Assembly (NCBI GenBank): GCA_045593985.1
Contig: JAZNXR010000043.1
Coordinates: 1 to 7,948, forward strand
Direction: 5' to 3'
Length of the DNA: 7,948 nt
From: Colimorpha_A sp045593985
GTDB taxonomy: Bacteria; Bacillota; Clostridia; Oscillospirales; CAG-272
Below are positions 6,516 to 7,948 of the stretch, in pieces (within the stretch, counting starts at the first letter, position 1; each line of letters opens with the position of its first letter). The notes under the pieces are model-generated. The model saw nothing but the letters and a program-made list of their open reading frames with translations, was not told the DNA's origin and searched no databases. The position numbers and the translations under genes are program-made.

Positions 6516-7948
6516 TTAATGGGAAAATTGGCTTTCGAACAATTCTGAATAGAATCCGGCCTTATTAATAAGCTCATTATGGGTTCCCTGCTCTATAATA
6601 TTGCCGTCTTTCATTACAAGAATGAGGTCAACTTCCTTAATTGTGGAGAGTCTGTGGGCAACTACAAACGACGTTCTTCCTTCCATCAACTCCTTCATTG
6701 CCTTCTGAACACGAAGCTCGGTTCTTGTATCAATAGAGGACGTAGCTTCGTCCAAAACCAGTATGGGGGGATTAGTGATCATTGCCCGAGCAATGCATAG
6801 AAGCTGTTTTTGTCCGCCGGAAAGGTCGCCGCCATTTTCCTCAATAACGGTATCGTAGCCATTTTCCATTCGCATAATGAAGCCGTGACAATGCACTCGC
6901 TTTGCTGCGGCAATCATTTCGTCATCGGTAGCATCGGGGCGGCCGAGCTTAAGATTTTCCCTAACTGTTCCGGCTTTTAGCCATGTTTCCTGAAGCACCA
7001 TTCCGTAATTTTTACGAAGGGATTTGCGGGTGATTTCTCTTATATCATATCCATCTATTTTGATAGAGCCAGAATTTACATCATAGAAACGAAGCAAGAG
7101 ATTGATGAAGGTGGTTTTTCCGCAGCCTGTCGGCCCAACTATTGCAACCTTCATGCCAGCCTTTATGTCGACGTTAAAGCCGCTGATTAGGGGCTTATCC
7201 GGCGTATAAGAAAATACAACATCGTTAGCCGAAATATTTCCCTTAGCATTGGATAGAACAGCGGCATCAGAAGAATCGGGTATCTCCTCCTCTGCTTCCA
7301 TAAATTCATAGAAGCGATCTGCGCAGGCAAGCGCGTTTTGAAGCTCGGCATAAACACCCGAGATTTCGTTAAACGGCTTTGTATATTGATTTACATATTG
7401 CAAGAAGGTCGAAAGCTGGCCAACAGTAATCAATATCGCACCGAACCCAAATATTCCTGCGGCAAAGAGAGAACCAACGCAGGCAACAGCGGCATAAACG
7501 ACAGAATTCACGAATCTTGTAGTCGGATTAACAAGCGAAGAGAAAAAGGTTGCGTTAAGAGCACTCTTTTCAAGACGGGAATTTATTTCGTCAAACTTAC
7601 AAGAAACATCATTCTCTCGATTAAACGCCTTGACCGTTTTTATATTCTCAACCATTTCATTGATAAAATCGGTCTGCTCACCGCGAGTCTTAGCTTGCGC
7701 AGCAAAGAATCTCTGCGTTCTCTTAGTAATAAATGATGCAATAAACAGCGAAAGCGGCGTAAGAAGGACAACAACGATAGCAATTATGGGATTCAGAATC
7801 AGCATGAATACAAGAGTTGCAACAATAGTCATGACGCCGGTAAACAACTGTGTAAAGCCCAAAAGCAGTCCGTCTGAGAATTGTTCAACATCAGCAATAA
7901 GACGGCTTACAATGTCGCCGACCGGATGTCTGTCAAGATAGGACAAAG
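6516..7948 (-). CDS. ABC exporter (transmembrane-ATPase fusion), N-terminus missing
   Basis: The gene runs off the right edge; about 476 residues are visible of a usual 570-620, so roughly the first two membrane helices are missing. The first visible codon, TTG, falls inside the conserved LSYLDRHPVGDI segment and is an internal leucine, not a start. Numbering from it, membrane helices lie near 29-51, 54-75, 144-166 and 167-185. The ATPase domain has an A-loop tyrosine (Tyr247), Walker A GPTGCGKTT (271-279), Q-loop Gln319, signature LSGGQ (375-379), Walker B ILVLDE (395-400) with catalytic Glu400, D-loop SSID (403-406) and switch His431. The site is fully consensus, so the subunit should hydrolyse ATP. 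LQETWLKAGTVRENL and KQLLCIARA resemble TM288/YfiC-type exporters, which pair with a second half-transporter; a partner may lie beyond the edge. Substrate cannot be predicted. The gene has no evident link to histidine synthesis. Confidence 0.93.
   Translation of the reverse strand, partial: LSYLDRHPVGDIVSRLIADVEQFSDGLLLGFTQLFTGVMTIVATLVFMLILNPIIAIVVVLLTPLSLFIASFITKRTQRFFAAQAKTRGEQTDFINEMVENIKTVKAFNRENDVSCKFDEINSRLEKSALNATFFSSLVNPTTRFVNSVVYAAVACVGSLFAAGIFGFGAILITVGQLSTFLQYVNQYTKPFNEISGVYAELQNALACADRFYEFMEAEEEIPDSSDAAVLSNAKGNISANDVVFSYTPDKPLISGFNVDIKAGMKVAIVGPTGCGKTTFINLLLRFYDVNSGSIKIDGYDIREITRKSLRKNYGMVLQETWLKAGTVRENLKLGRPDATDDEMIAAAKRVHCHGFIMRMENGYDTVIEENGGDLSGGQKQLLCIARAMITNPPILVLDEATSSIDTRTELRVQKAMKELMEGRTSFVVAHRLSTIKEVDLILVMKDGNIIEQGTHNELINKAGFYSELFESQFSH

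Noticed and set aside
6510..6520. ATTAAATTAAT inverted repeat after the exporter as a terminator
   Set aside because: The arms are five A/T pairs with a one-base centre, which cannot form a stable terminator hairpin; the stretch fits better as AT-rich DNA upstream of the -35.
7944..7946. TTG at the right edge as the true start of the ABC exporter
   Set aside because: The family needs two more membrane helices before this point, and the codon falls inside a conserved segment, so the gene is simply cut by the window.

Overview
The window is almost entirely a histidine-biosynthesis operon on the minus strand, read from high to low coordinates. Its order is hisR/yerC-like regulator, hisZ, hisG, hisD, hisC, hisB, hisH, hisA, hisF. 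The start of hisF is present and the rest runs off the left edge. Upstream of the operon, on the same strand, lies the C-terminal three quarters of an ABC exporter whose N-terminus runs off the right edge.

The organism is most likely a Clostridia-type Firmicute, though this is inference. The signs are strong AAAGGAG/GGAGG ribosome binding sites, the short HisG plus HisZ form of ATP phosphoribosyltransferase, a monofunctional HisB, a YerC/YecD (TrpR-like) regulator at the head of the operon, and moderate G+C content judged by eye. Species cannot be told from this sequence.

Layout by region: 6516-7948 holds the partial ABC exporter. Positions 6445-6515 (71 bases) hold a near-consensus sigma-A promoter, TTGACT-17-TAAAAT, with a perfect 10-bp palindrome ATGTCGACAT over the -10 edge and predicted start site. 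Positions 6160-6444 hold the 94-residue regulator. Positions 1-6157 hold the biosynthetic genes, with junctions ranging from an 8-nt overlap to a 12-nt gap and no internal promoter or terminator seen.

The genes work together as follows. HisG with HisZ condenses ATP and PRPP. HisA isomerises ProFAR, and HisF with HisH makes IGP and AICAR. HisB dehydrates IGP, HisC transaminates, and HisD oxidises histidinol to histidine. HisI/HisE activities and histidinol-phosphate phosphatase are not in the window. The first two may follow hisF beyond the left edge.

The most interesting point is regulatory. The predicted leader is only about 20 nt, so there is no room for a T-box or attenuator. A TrpR-family protein encoded as the first gene probably represses the operon by binding the palindrome. 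I found no undescribed system here; the enzyme genes are orthodox and look intact.
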